20,894 nucleotides of DNA, taken from contig JACVSB010000006.1 of the NCBI GenBank assembly GCA_014534155.1, positions 1 through 20,894 on the forward strand, written 5' to 3'. Position numbers and translations under genes: made by a program. The stretch comes from Thermoleophilia bacterium. GTDB lineage: Bacteria; Actinomycetota; Thermoleophilia; Gaiellales; Gaiellaceae. Of the stretch, positions 6,958 to 14,682 are shown piece by piece (positions within the stretch are counted from its first letter, which is position 1; the number at the start of each line of letters is the position of its first letter). Below the pieces are notes generated by a model. That model saw only the letters and a list, made by a program, of their open reading frames with translations, was not told the DNA's origin and searched no databases.

Positions 6958-7985
6958 TATCCCTCCCCTCGCTTGTAGAACGGCTTCGGGACGATACGGG
7001 CCCGCCGCGGCCGCCCGCGCACGTCGATCGTGATCTCCGTTCCGGGCGCTGACAGGGGTGAGTCCACGTAGCCGAGGCCGATCGCCTCCCCGAGGAAGGG
7101 CGAGAGCGTTCCCGACGTGACCTCGCCCCCCTCCTCGATCCGCATGCCCTGGCGCGGAATCCCCTTCTCGACCATCGTGAAGGCGACGAGCTTCTGCGCC
7201 GGCGCTTCCTCCTTTTGGCGGCGGAGAACGTCGACGCCCGTGAACTCCTTCCGCAGCGCGCACGCCCAGCCGAGCCCCGCCTCGATCGGCGTCCGTGTCG
7301 GCCCGATGTCTTGTCCGTGCAGCGGGTAGCAGGCCTCGAGGCGCAGCGTGTCGCGCGCAGCTAGTCCGCAGGGGACGACGCCGCGCGCGAGGATCGCGTC
7401 CCAGAGCCGCGGGGCGTCCTCCGGCGCACAGCCGAGCTCGCACCCGCGCTCGCCGGTGTAGCCGGTGCCCGCGAGCAGACAGCGCACGCCCAGGACCTCC
7501 TCCTCGCGGAAGGTGAACGGGGCGACGTCCACCTCGAGGCGCGCGAGCGCCTCCGGACCCTGGACGGCGAGGAGCGCCCACTCGTGCGAGACGTCGTCCG
7601 TCTCGGCAAGCGCCGTGTGGTCGGCCTCGACGTTGGAGGCGTTCACGACGAGCAGGTAGTCGTCCTCGCCGCGGCGGTAGGCGATCAGGTCGTCGACGAT
7701 GCCGCCGCCGTCGTTGGTGAGGAGCGTGTACTGCGCCTGACCGGGCCCGATCCGGTCGAGGTCGTTGGAGAGGCGCGCCTGCAGCCAGCCGTGCGTCGCG
7801 GCACCGGCGACGGCGAGCTCGCCCATGTGGGAGACGTCGAAGACCCCGGCCGCGGTGCGCACCGCGCGATGCTCCTCGGCGACCGAGGTGTACTGCACCG
7901 GCATCTCCCACCCGGCGAAGGGGACGAGGCGGGCGCCGAGCGAGGCGTGCCGATCGTGGAGCGGTGTGCGGCGAAGCGTTTGCAC
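6957..7985 (-). CDS. gcvT: Aminomethyltransferase (glycine cleavage T protein)
   Basis: GcvT moves the aminomethyl carbon from lipoyl-GcvH to tetrahydrofolate and releases ammonia. The 342-aa product has the classic start [19 protein letters not shown] followed by AGWEMPVQY and FDVSHMGEL (49-57). The folate-site Asp pair is in [14 protein letters not shown] (91-104), and [17 protein letters not shown] lies near the C-terminus. The open frame extends much further upstream, but that part is Arg/Pro-rich shadow of tnaA. The GTG at 7983-7985 places the start at the usual family N-terminus and lies 14 bp after the tnaA stop. It is the first gene of the gcvT-gcvH-gcvPA-gcvPB unit. I saw no glycine riboswitch before it. 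Confidence 0.96.
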   Translation of the reverse strand: MQTLRRTPLHDRHASLGARLVPFAGWEMPVQYTSVAEEHRAVRTAAGVFDVSHMGELAVAGAATHGWLQARLSNDLDRIGPGQAQYTLLTNDGGGIVDDLIAYRRGEDDYLLVVNASNVEADHTALAETDDVSHEWALLAVQGPEALARLEVDVAPFTFREEEVLGVRCLLAGTGYTGERGCELGCAPEDAPRLWDAILARGVVPCGLAARDTLRLEACYPLHGQDIGPTRTPIEAGLGWACALRKEFTGVDVLRRQKEEAPAQKLVAFTMVEKGIPRQGMRIEEGGEVTSGTLSPFLGEAIGLGYVDSPLSAPGTEITIDVRGRPRRARIVPKPFYKRGEG

Positions 7986-7999
7986 CGGGCCGCCGAATC

Positions 8000-9415
8000 C
8001 TACGCCTGCACGGCCTCCCCGGCGACGGCGGCGAGGCGCTCGTCGAGCGGACGGAAGCGCGCCGTGAAGTGGCGGAGGACGGGCGCCTCCTCGACCAGCT
8101 CGAAGCCGCGCAGGGCCTCGGCGTCCGCGAGCGTCGAGGCCATCGCGTCGGCAGCCTGCTCCAGCGCGCGCGAGGTGTAGACGCGGCGAGGAACCGCAAG
8201 GCGAAGGAGCTCGAGCGGCGGGTGGCGGTTCTCGCCGGTCTCCGGGTCGCGGCCGGCCATGACGGATCCGATCTCGACGCTCCGCACGCCGCCGGCCAGG
8301 TAGAGGGCGCACGAGAGCGCCCAGCCGGGAAACTCGGAGGCCGGCACGTGCGGGAGCGTCGCGCCCGCGTCGACGTACACGGCGTGCCCGCCCACGGGCT
8401 TCACGATCGAGGCGCCGGCTCCCTCGAGGACGGAGCCGAGGTAGGCGACCTGGCCGACCCGGTGGCGCAGGTACGGCTCCTCGAGCACCTCCCGAAGGCC
8501 GACCGCGATCGCATCCAGGTCGCGGCCGGCGAGGCCGCCGTAGGTGGGGAATCCCTCGGAGACGATGCCGCGCGTCTGCAGGCTGTGGAAGAACGCCTCG
8601 TCCTGGCGGACGGCGACAAAGCCGCCGATGTTGGCGATCGCGTCCTTCTTCGCGCTCATGAGCACGGCGTCGGCGTCCCCGACCATCTCCCGCACGATCT
8701 CGGGCAGCGGCGTCCGGCGGTACCCCGCCTCGCGCTCACGGATGAACCACGCGTTCTCGGCGAAGCGCGCGATGTCCAGCACGACCTTGCGTCCACGCTC
8801 GTGCGCGACCGCTGTGACCGCCCGGATGTTCGCCATCGAGACGGGCTGACCGCCTCCCGCGTTGTTCGTGATCGTGAGCATGACGATGGCCACGCGGTCG
8901 CCCTCGGGGCCGTCGAGGAGCGCGACGAGTCGGTCGACGTCCATGTCGCCCTTGAACGGCGCTTCCAGCGTCGGATCGAACGCCGAGGCGACGGGGAGAT
9001 CGAGGGCGACGCCGCCCCGGATCTCGACGTGGGCGCGCGTCGTGTCGAAGTGCGCGTTCGAGGGGACGATCTCGCCTGGGTCGATGACGGCGCCGAAGAA
9101 GACCCCTTCGGCCCCACGGCCCTGGTGCGCGGGGACGACGAACGGGAACCCGAGGACGTCGCGGACGGCGTCGCGGAACCGCTCGAAGCTCTGCGAGCCG
9201 GCGTACGACTCGTCGCCGAGCATCATCGCGGCCCACTGCGCCTGGCTCATCGCCCCCGTGCCGGAGTCGGTGAGCAGGTCGAGCTCGACGTCGCGCGCGG
9301 CGAGCTGGAAGACGTTCCAGCCCGCGACCGCGAGAGCGGACTCGCGCTCGGCGCGTGTCGTCACGCGGATCGGCTCGACCATCTTCACGCGGAAGGGCTC
9401 GCGGGGCGCGCGCAC
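8000..9415 (-). CDS. tnaA: Tryptophanase (beta-eliminating lyase)
   Basis: This PLP enzyme of the tryptophanase/tyrosine phenol-lyase family should convert tryptophan to indole, pyruvate and ammonia. From the GTG at 9413-9415 it is 471 aa, the length of the E. coli enzyme, and opens with [20 protein letters not shown]. Landmarks are [12 protein letters not shown] (46-57), PAHQGRGAE (95-103), the PLP lysine K257 in [20 protein letters not shown] (287-299) and LRHFTARF near the end. Two sites that separate the two activities favour tryptophanase: Asp124 in HFDTTRAH (Thr in tyrosine phenol-lyase) and VEIGS (380-384), where the lyase has an Arg. Other stretches look closer to the lyase, so the substrate is not certain. 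It lies 105 bp after ftsZ and 14 bp before gcvT, an unusual place. No Trp-containing leader peptide was found upstream. Confidence 0.88.
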   Translation of the reverse strand: MRAPREPFRVKMVEPIRVTTRAERESALAVAGWNVFQLAARDVELDLLTDSGTGAMSQAQWAAMMLGDESYAGSQSFERFRDAVRDVLGFPFVVPAHQGRGAEGVFFGAVIDPGEIVPSNAHFDTTRAHVEIRGGVALDLPVASAFDPTLEAPFKGDMDVDRLVALLDGPEGDRVAIVMLTITNNAGGGQPVSMANIRAVTAVAHERGRKVVLDIARFAENAWFIREREAGYRRTPLPEIVREMVGDADAVLMSAKKDAIANIGGFVAVRQDEAFFHSLQTRGIVSEGFPTYGGLAGRDLDAIAVGLREVLEEPYLRHRVGQVAYLGSVLEGAGASIVKPVGGHAVYVDAGATLPHVPASEFPGWALSCALYLAGGVRSVEIGSVMAGRDPETGENRHPPLELLRLAVPRRVYTSRALEQAADAMASTLADAEALRGFELVEEAPVLRHFTARFRPLDERLAAVAGEAVQA

Positions 9416-9459
9416 GACCCCGTGTTCTACCGCGTCCGGGGCTTGGCGGCGAGGGCGAC

Positions 9460-9476
9460 GGCGCGCCGGACGCGCC
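9460..9476 (-). terminator. GC hairpin in the ftsZ-tnaA gap
   Basis: GGCGCG and CGCGCC form a perfect 6-bp stem with a 5-nt loop, midway between the ftsZ stop and the tnaA start. There is no T-run. It may attenuate read-through together with the hairpin at 9495-9515. Confidence 0.25.
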
Positions 9477-9494
9477 GAGCATCGGCTCTTCGGA

Positions 9495-9515
9495 CGCCCG
9501 CCCACAGCGCGGGCG
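9495..9515 (-). terminator. Candidate terminator hairpin after ftsZ
   Basis: A perfect 7-bp stem (CGCCCGC at 9495-9501 with GCGGGCG at 9509-9515) with a 7-nt loop begins 5 bp after the ftsZ stop codon. No T-tract follows on the minus strand. The position suggests the 3' end of the dcw transcript, partly separating it from tnaA-gcv. Confidence 0.4.
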
Positions 9516-9520
9516 CGCCG

Positions 9521-10594
9521 CTACTCGCGCAGGAACGAGGGGACTTCGAGGATGTCGGCCGGGACGTCGAAGCCTTCGCGGTCGGCCGGCCGAGGGGGCG
9601 AGGGAGCAACCGTCTCGCCCGGGCGCTCGCTGCGCTCGCGGCGGTAGCGGGCGTCGAAGCCGGTCGCGATCACCGTCACGCGGACGTACCCTCCCGTCGA
9701 CTCGTCGATCACGGCGCCGAAGATCACGTTCGCGTTCTGGTCGGCGGCCCCCGTGACGACTTCCGCGGCCTCGTTGACCTCGAAGAGGCCGACGTCCGGC
9801 CCGCCCGTGATGTTGAGCAGGATCCCCGTCGCGCCCTCGATCGACGCCTCGAGAAGCGGGGACGAGACGGCCGTTCGCGCTGCCTCCGCCGCCCGGTTCG
9901 GGCCCTCGGCCTCGCCGATTCCCATGAGGGCCGAGCCGGCGTCCCGCATGATCGTGCGCACGTCGGCGAAATCGAGGTTGACGAGCCCCGGGACAGTGAT
10001 CAGGTCCGTGATCCCCTGCACGCCCTGGCGCAGGACGTCGTCGGCCATCCGGAAGGCCTCCATGACGGAGGTCTGCTTCTCGACGACCTGGAGCAGGCGG
10101 TCGTTCGGGATCACGATCAGCGTGTCGACCTTGTCCTGCAGCTCCGTGATGCCGGTCTGGGCCTGCTCGGCGCGCCGGCGGCCCTCGAACGAGAAGGGTC
10201 GGGTGACCACGCCGACGGTCAGCGCTCCTAGCTCGCGCGCGATCTCCGCCACCACCGGAGCGCCGCCGGTGCCGGTCCCGCCGCCCTCGCCCACGGTGAC
10301 GAACACCATGTCTGCGCCCTTGAGGATCTCCTTGATCTCGTCCCGGCTCTCCATGGCCGCCTCGCGGCCCACGGCCGGGTTCGCGCCGGCTCCGAGGCCC
10401 CGGGTCGCGTGCGCGCCGATGTGCAGCTTGGCGTCGGCGTCGCACATGAGGAGCGCCTGGGCGTCGGTGTTGACGGCCACGAACTCGACGCCCTTGAGGC
10501 CGGCGTCGACCATGCGGTTGACCGCGTTGGAGCCGCCGCCGCCAATGCCGACGACTTTGATCACCGCCAGGTAGGTGCCCGTCTGGTCTCTCAT
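9521..10594 (-). CDS. ftsZ: Cell division protein FtsZ
   Basis: The tubulin-like GTPase that forms the division ring, 357 aa. The nucleotide-binding start [16 protein letters not shown] (13-28), the tubulin signature GGGTGTG (104-110) and the T7 loop [11 protein letters not shown] (206-216), with catalytic Asp208 and Asp211, are all intact. The globular part ends near residue 315, followed by a short linker of about 35 residues and the conserved C-terminal peptide [10 protein letters not shown], which binds membrane tethers and regulators. The ATG start (10592-10594) fits the family N-terminus. A promoter with an overlapping palindrome lies in the 96-bp gap after ftsQ, so ftsZ can be transcribed apart from the upstream genes. 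No ftsA lies next to it, as is usual in actinobacteria. Confidence 0.98.
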   Translation of the reverse strand: MRDQTGTYLAVIKVVGIGGGGSNAVNRMVDAGLKGVEFVAVNTDAQALLMCDADAKLHIGAHATRGLGAGANPAVGREAAMESRDEIKEILKGADMVFVTVGEGGGTGTGGAPVVAEIARELGALTVGVVTRPFSFEGRRRAEQAQTGITELQDKVDTLIVIPNDRLLQVVEKQTSVMEAFRMADDVLRQGVQGITDLITVPGLVNLDFADVRTIMRDAGSALMGIGEAEGPNRAAEAARTAVSSPLLEASIEGATGILLNITGGPDVGLFEVNEAAEVVTGAADQNANVIFGAVIDESTGGYVRVTVIATGFDARYRRERSERPGETVAPSPPRPADREGFDVPADILEVPSFLRE

Positions 10595-10626
10595 GGAAGC
10601 TTCAAGTAGCGGTTGAGCCGCCGGTG

Positions 10627-10656
10627 AGCGTATGCACGGCGGCGGTCGCTTGTCAA
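10627..10656 (-). promoter_or_regulatory. Candidate ftsZ promoter
   Basis: On the minus strand a perfect TTGACA -35 box (10651-10656) is followed after 18 bp by TACGCT (10627-10632), which fits the TAnnnT -10 pattern common in actinobacteria. Transcription would start near 10620, leaving a leader of about 26 nt before the ftsZ ATG. It is the best promoter match in the window. Confidence 0.55.
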
Positions 10657-10668
10657 ATGCCTCATTTG
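10654..10668. promoter_or_regulatory. Palindrome overlapping the ftsZ -35 box (possible operator)
   Basis: CAAATG-CCT-CATTTG is a perfect 6-bp inverted repeat with a 3-bp spacer. It overlaps the TTG of the -35 box, so a dimeric protein bound here would block RNA polymerase. It is strikingly AT-rich for this genome. The regulator is unknown. Confidence 0.4.
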
Positions 10669-10674
10669 CAGGTG

Positions 10675-10688
10675 GTTCTTCGGAGAAC
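10675..10688. repeat. Imperfect palindrome after the ftsQ stop
   Basis: GTTCTTCGGAGAAC is a 14-bp near-palindrome with five complementary outer pairs, placed 2 bp after the ftsQ stop and 6 bp before the operator-like palindrome. It may be a second regulator site or a weak hairpin at the 3' end of ftsQ mRNA. Confidence 0.3.
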
Positions 10689-10690
10689 TA

Positions 10691-11494
10691 TCAACCTTTA
10701 CGCCAGGGTTGAGTGTTTGCGCCGGCCACGACGCGCGTCGGCACGCTGACGTCGAGGTAGGCGAGGACCGCCGCCCCTTCCGCGCCGATCGAGGCCAGGA
10801 CGGCAGCCGCCGAGGCGAACTTCGCCTCCACGTCGGTCGCCGGCCCAAGGACGACCCCGGGGCCGTCACGGAGAACGAGGGTCGCCTCCCCGGCCTCGAT
10901 GCTCACGGAGAGGACGCGCTGCCGAAAGGCGGGCGGCGCCGCGCGCAGGACCGCGAGCCCCGTCGCGGCGGGAGGGCCGGACAGCGTCTCCCCCACGCTC
11001 GGCGGCCGCTCGAGGACGCCCCGGAGGCGAGGGAGCGCCGGCAGGGCGGCGGGTGCCACCGCGCGTACGACGCGACCGCTCTCGGCCACGAGCCAGGCCC
11101 GACCCCCGCGTCGCACGACGGCGAGGGGCCGCTCGGGCCGGACGACGACGAGGAGGGCGTGCGGGAACTCGCGGTCGACGTGCGCGTCCGCAATCGAGGG
11201 GATGCCGTGCAGCCGCCTCTCGAGGGCAGCCGCGTCCACCGTGACGAGGCTCTCGCCGCGGACGCTCGCGAGGGCACGGCGCACATCGGCCGCGACCCCG
11301 GCCGGGGCGCCGCGAACGGCGACCTCGCGGACGGCGAACGCCGGCGTCTCGCGCGCGACGAGGTAGGCGCCGGCGAGTGCGGCCGCGGAGGCGGTGAGCC
11401 CGATCAGCATGCGCAGCGAGACCAGGGCCGCGAGCCGCGCACGTGGGGGCGCAACGTGCAGCGACATGGCGGCGCGCGCGCTCGGCGAGACCAT
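10691..11494 (-). CDS. ftsQ: Cell division protein FtsQ (DivIB type)
   Basis: FtsQ is a single-pass membrane protein of the divisome that recruits and regulates septal wall synthesis. The 267-aa product has a short cytoplasmic N-terminus, a transmembrane segment at about residues 22-47 (LAALVSLRMLIGLTASAAAL onward), then a POTRA-like domain starting at FAVREVAVRG (53-62) and running to about 121, and a beta-rich extracytoplasmic domain. Sequence conservation in this family is low, so the call rests on topology, the POTRA pattern and the position between murB and ftsZ. The ATG at 11492-11494 is supported by a strong ribosome binding site. Length fits the family (about 220-300). Confidence 0.9.
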   Translation of the reverse strand: MVSPSARAAMSLHVAPPRARLAALVSLRMLIGLTASAAALAGAYLVARETPAFAVREVAVRGAPAGVAADVRRALASVRGESLVTVDAAALERRLHGIPSIADAHVDREFPHALLVVVRPERPLAVVRRGGRAWLVAESGRVVRAVAPAALPALPRLRGVLERPPSVGETLSGPPAATGLAVLRAAPPAFRQRVLSVSIEAGEATLVLRDGPGVVLGPATDVEAKFASAAAVLASIGAEGAAVLAYLDVSVPTRVVAGANTQPWRKG

Positions 11495-11498
11495 CGCG

Positions 11499-11506
11499 CC
11501 TCCCTT
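11499..11506 (-). promoter_or_regulatory. Strong ribosome binding site of ftsQ
   Basis: AAGGGAGG on the minus strand ends 4 nt before the ftsQ ATG and decides that start over an in-frame ATG nine codons downstream. Most other genes in the cluster rely on overlapping stop and start codons instead. Confidence 0.65.
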
Positions 11507-11526
11507 CGCCGCGCGGCGCGGCGCTC

Positions 11527-12420
11527 CTACGTCTCGAGCGGCGGAACCGCGATGGCTCCCACGAGCTGCACCTCGGTATCGAGGCGGACGCCGAAGCGCT
11601 CAAGCGCGCGCCGGCGCGCCTCGCCGATCAGCGCGAGCGCGTCGGCCGTACGCGCGTTCCCCGCGTTCTCGATGAAGTTCGCATGCTTGGGCGAGATGCA
11701 CGCGCCGCCGACGGCGTGCCCGCGCAGGTCGCACGCGTCGAGCATCCGCCCGGCGCTCAGCTCGTGGGACGGGTTCTTGAACACGCTTCCGAACGTCCGC
11801 CGGTTCGTCGGCTGTGCGTCCTTCCGGCGTGCCTGCATGTCGGCGACGAGCGCCTTGATCTGCGCTTCCGGCCGTGGAGCGAGCCGGAATTCCGCCCGCG
11901 CCACGACCTGGCCCGGAATGAGCCGGGAGCGACGGTACTCGAGGCCGAGCTCGGACGGCGTCCGCCACGCCGCGCCCCGCGCGTCGACCACGAGCGCGCG
12001 CTCCAGCACGCTCGAGACGTCACCTCCGTACGCGCCGGCGTTCATCCACACAGCGCCGCCCACCGTGCCCGGGATCGCGCATGCGAACTCCAGGCCGCCG
12101 AGGCTCGCCGCGCGTGCCCTGTGGAGGCAGACGGCGAGCGGGGCGCCCCCGCCGGCCAGAAGCCGTCCGTCGGCGGCGGCGGCGGCTGCAAGCTCCCCGG
12201 CGAGCTTGAGCGCGAGCCCCGGGAACCCCTCGTCTGCGACCAGGAGGTTGGAGCCCAGCCCTACGGGCGCCACCGGGACGCCCTCGGCGTCCGCCCAGGC
12301 GAGGAGGCGGGCCAGCTCGTCGACCGACGAGGGCGCGGCGAACCAGCGGGCGGGCCCTCCAGTCCCGAGCGTGGTGAAGCGCGAGAGCGGCACGCCCTCC
12401 CGCAGCGGCGGGGGCGTCAC
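11527..12420 (-). CDS. murB: UDP-N-acetylenolpyruvoylglucosamine reductase
   Basis: MurB is the FAD enzyme that reduces UDP-GlcNAc-enolpyruvate to UDP-MurNAc with NADPH. The 297-aa product is a type II (short) MurB. Visible motifs are TTLGTGGPARWF (about 16-27), VGLGSNLLVAD, the FAD stretch GLEFACAIPGTVGGAVWMNA followed by GAYGGD, the catalytic Ser in TFGSVFKNP, and the C-terminal RLDTEVQLVG with the conserved Glu. The long open frame upstream is a murC shadow. The GTG (12418-12420) fits the family N-terminus and overlaps the murC stop as GTGA. The stop is 32 bp before ftsQ. Confidence 0.96.
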   Translation of the reverse strand: MTPPPLREGVPLSRFTTLGTGGPARWFAAPSSVDELARLLAWADAEGVPVAPVGLGSNLLVADEGFPGLALKLAGELAAAAAADGRLLAGGGAPLAVCLHRARAASLGGLEFACAIPGTVGGAVWMNAGAYGGDVSSVLERALVVDARGAAWRTPSELGLEYRRSRLIPGQVVARAEFRLAPRPEAQIKALVADMQARRKDAQPTNRRTFGSVFKNPSHELSAGRMLDACDLRGHAVGGACISPKHANFIENAGNARTADALALIGEARRRALERFGVRLDTEVQLVGAIAVPPLET

Positions 12421-13607
12421 GCCAGCCGCTCCAGGATGAGCGGGACCGCGGAGTCGACGTCGCCCGCGCCCACCGTGAGGACGACGTCGGCCGGCCGAGC
12501 GAGGGCGGCCGCTACGGCGGCGCCCTCGGCGACGGTCGGCGTCCACGCGACCGGCATGCCCGGGCGCCTCTCGGCCAGCTGCTCCACGACGAGCTTCCCG
12601 GAGACGCCGGGGATCGGCGTCTCGCGGGCGGCGTAGACCTCGGTCACGCACGCGGCGTCCGCCTCGGCGAGGGCGTCCGCGAACTCGCGCGCGAGATGGC
12701 GGGTGCGCGAGAAGAGGTGCGGCTGGAAGAGCGCGACGATTCTCCCGCCGCCGGCGAGACGGCGCGCGGCGGCGAGGGTCGCGCGCAGCTCGGCGGGGTG
12801 GTGGGCGTAGTCGTCCACGACGCGGATGCCGCTCGCCTCCCCGCGGAGCTCGAGCCGCCGCGCGACGCCCTCGAACTCGGCCAGGGCGGGGGCGGCCTCG
12901 CGCCCCGGGACGCCGGCGTGCGCGAGCGCCGCCAGGGCGCACGCCGCGTTCACGCGGTTGTGGTCGCCGGGGACCGCGAGCGGCCCGTCGTAGGGCTCGA
13001 GCTCCCAGCCACGCACGACAGCGGCGCCGGGGAGCGAGGCGAGCCACCCCGAGAAGAGCGCCTCGACCTCGGCGCGCGAGGCGAACGTGCTGTGGTGGTC
13101 GAGGTCGACGTTCGTCACGACCGCGATCTGCGCAGGGAGCGCGGCGACCGTCCGGTCCGACTCGTCTCCCTCCACGACGAACCATCCCGATCCGGCCCGT
13201 GCATGCGTCCCGAGCTGGGGCACCTCCCCGCCGACCGCCCAGGACGGGTCGCGGCCGAGCCGTTCGAGGCAGAAAGCGATCATCGCCGCCGTCGTTGTCT
13301 TCCCGTGCGCGCCCGAGACGACGATCGACGGGTTCGCGGCCACGAGCTCCGAGAGGAGCTCGGCGCGCGTGCGCCCGGGCACGCGCCCGGCGTACGCGGT
13401 GGAGACGACGGCCTCCCAGCCGGCGGGCGCAGGCGCCGGGTCCTCCCCGAGCACGACGGGGATGCCCGCCTCGCGCACCGGGCGGAGGTAGGGAGTCTCC
13501 TTGCGATCCCAGCCGCCGGCCTCCGCGCCGAAGGCGTGGGCGAGAACCGCGTACGCCGAGAGGCCGGCCCCGCCGATACCGACGAACCAGAGCCGCCGGC
13601 CGCTACA
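12417..13607 (-). CDS. murC: UDP-N-acetylmuramate-L-alanine ligase, start codon lost
   Basis: MurC adds L-alanine to UDP-MurNAc with ATP. The coding frame shows LWFVGIGGAGLSAYAVLAHA at the N-terminus, the P-loop SGAHGKTTTAAM, EGDESDRT, NVDLDHHSTF, GDHNRVNAACAL, VVDDYAHHPAELRATL and FQPHLFSRTRHLAREF. At about 396 aa it is shorter than E. coli MurC (491), mainly through a compact first domain. No ATG, GTG or TTG lies in frame near the N-terminus: the frame runs TGT-AGC-GGC-CGG-CGG-CTC-TGG. The next upstream start (14021) would add about 138 residues of murG shadow. A GTG at 13606-13608 is one base out of frame and is followed by TAG, the murG stop. If one G were missing (GTGTGAGC read as GTGTAGC), murC would start GTG-AGC-GGC and overlap murG as GTGA, like its neighbours. 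The start given here is therefore nominal. Confidence 0.9.
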   Translation of the reverse strand, partial: CSGRRLWFVGIGGAGLSAYAVLAHAFGAEAGGWDRKETPYLRPVREAGIPVVLGEDPAPAPAGWEAVVSTAYAGRVPGRTRAELLSELVAANPSIVVSGAHGKTTTAAMIAFCLERLGRDPSWAVGGEVPQLGTHARAGSGWFVVEGDESDRTVAALPAQIAVVTNVDLDHHSTFASRAEVEALFSGWLASLPGAAVVRGWELEPYDGPLAVPGDHNRVNAACALAALAHAGVPGREAAPALAEFEGVARRLELRGEASGIRVVDDYAHHPAELRATLAAARRLAGGGRIVALFQPHLFSRTRHLAREFADALAEADAACVTEVYAARETPIPGVSGKLVVEQLAERRPGMPVAWTPTVAEGAAVAAALARPADVVLTVGAGDVDSAVPLILERLA

Positions 13608-14682
13608 CGGGCGCGCGCTTGCCGGCGAGGGCGAGCACCTCCTTCGCGACGACGTCGGCGGCGTCGGGCCGCGCGAGCGCGCGCATGGCCGCCGCCATGG
13701 CCTCGAGGCGGTGGGGGTCGGCGAGGAGCTCGCCCGCCTGGCCTCGCAGGTCGAGCTCGCCCTCGGCGACGACGAGGGCGGCGCCCCGCTCCGCGAAGTA
13801 GCGCGCGTTCTTCGTCTGGTGGTCCGCCGTCGCGTACGGATACGGGACGAGCAGCGCCGGCTTCGCGGCGGCCGCGAGCTCCCATACCGACCCGCCTGCC
13901 CGCGCCACGACGAGGTCGGCTGCGGCGAGGGCCGAGCCGAACTCCTCGGTGAAGCCGAGGAGGACGTAGTCCGGCCGCCCGACGCGGTCGCGGAGCGTGT
14001 CGACGTGCGCCTCGCCGGCAAGGTGGAGGACGGCCGGCCCGCCGTCCCCCCACGCCGCGAGCGCGGCCTCGTTCAGCGTCCGTGCTCCCTGGCTTCCGCC
14101 GAAGACGAGGACGACCCGCCCCGCCTCGGGAAGGCGGAAGCGCCGGCGGGCCTCGCTGCTCGCCGGCGGCGTCGAGCGCGCCGGAATGGGCCGTCCGACG
14201 ACGCGGTACTTGCGGCCGCTGCGCCCCTCGATCGGAAAGGCGAGGAAGACGCGCCGGGCGTACGGAGCGGCGAGGCGGTTCGCGAGTCCGAGATGTGCGT
14301 CCGCCTCGATGAGCGCGGTGGGGATACCTCGGAGCGAGGCCGCGAGCATCACGGGCCCTGCGACGTAGCCGCCCCCGCCTAGGACGACGTCGGGCCGACG
14401 GCGCCGCAGGATCGCGAGCGCCGCGGGGACGGCGCGGACGGCGTTCGCGCACGCGCGCGCGAACGCGAGGCCGAGCCGGCGGGGAAGGCCTTCGACGGCG
14501 AACTGGTCGAACGCGTAGCCCGCGGCGGGGACGAGCTCCGCCTCAGCCCGCTGCGCGCCGGCGAAGGTCACGCGCGCGCCGCGCCGGATGAGGGCGTCCG
14601 CGACCGCGAGGGACGGCATCACGTGCCCCGCCGTTCCTCCGGCCGCGATCAGGCACGCCGGTTGCTCCCGCAGAGGCGGCAT
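13603..14682 (-). CDS. murG: UDP-GlcNAc:undecaprenyl-PP-MurNAc-pentapeptide transferase
   Basis: MurG is the membrane-associated glycosyltransferase (GT28) that converts lipid I to lipid II on the cytoplasmic face. The 359-aa product starts MPPLREQPACLIAAGGTAGH, with the N-terminal loop GGTAGHVMP (15-23; usually GGTGGH). Other landmarks are VLGGGGYVAGPVMLAA, VFGGSQGARTLNEA, and the donor-binding stretch VVARAGGSVWELAAAAKPAL with LVPYPYATADHQTKNARYF. The ATG is required because the GGTAGH loop begins 14 residues later. As read, its first 140 bp overlap the 3' end of ftsW in another frame. The TAG stop sits at the damaged murC start. Confidence 0.96.
   Translation of the reverse strand: MPPLREQPACLIAAGGTAGHVMPSLAVADALIRRGARVTFAGAQRAEAELVPAAGYAFDQFAVEGLPRRLGLAFARACANAVRAVPAALAILRRRRPDVVLGGGGYVAGPVMLAASLRGIPTALIEADAHLGLANRLAAPYARRVFLAFPIEGRSGRKYRVVGRPIPARSTPPASSEARRRFRLPEAGRVVLVFGGSQGARTLNEAALAAWGDGGPAVLHLAGEAHVDTLRDRVGRPDYVLLGFTEEFGSALAAADLVVARAGGSVWELAAAAKPALLVPYPYATADHQTKNARYFAERGAALVVAEGELDLRGQAGELLADPHRLEAMAAAMRALARPDAADVVAKEVLALAGKRAPV

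Noticed and set aside
8000..9415. Annotation as tyrosine phenol-lyase
   Set aside because: Asp in HFDTTRAH and Ile in VEIGS match tryptophanase at the two positions that separate the activities, although the rest is mixed.
9416..9520. A TnaC-type leader peptide or glycine riboswitch upstream of tnaA-gcvT
   Set aside because: The 105-bp gap has no short frame with a critical Trp, is too short for a tandem glycine aptamer, and the tnaA-gcvT gap is only 14 bp.
10595..10690. An ftsA gene or remnant between ftsQ and ftsZ
   Set aside because: The gap is 96 bp and holds only the promoter and palindromes; absence of ftsA is normal for actinobacteria.
12417..14021. murC starting at 14021
   Set aside because: The extra 138 residues are Arg/Ser/Pro-rich and lie entirely over murG; the conserved MurC start is at LWFVGIGGAG.
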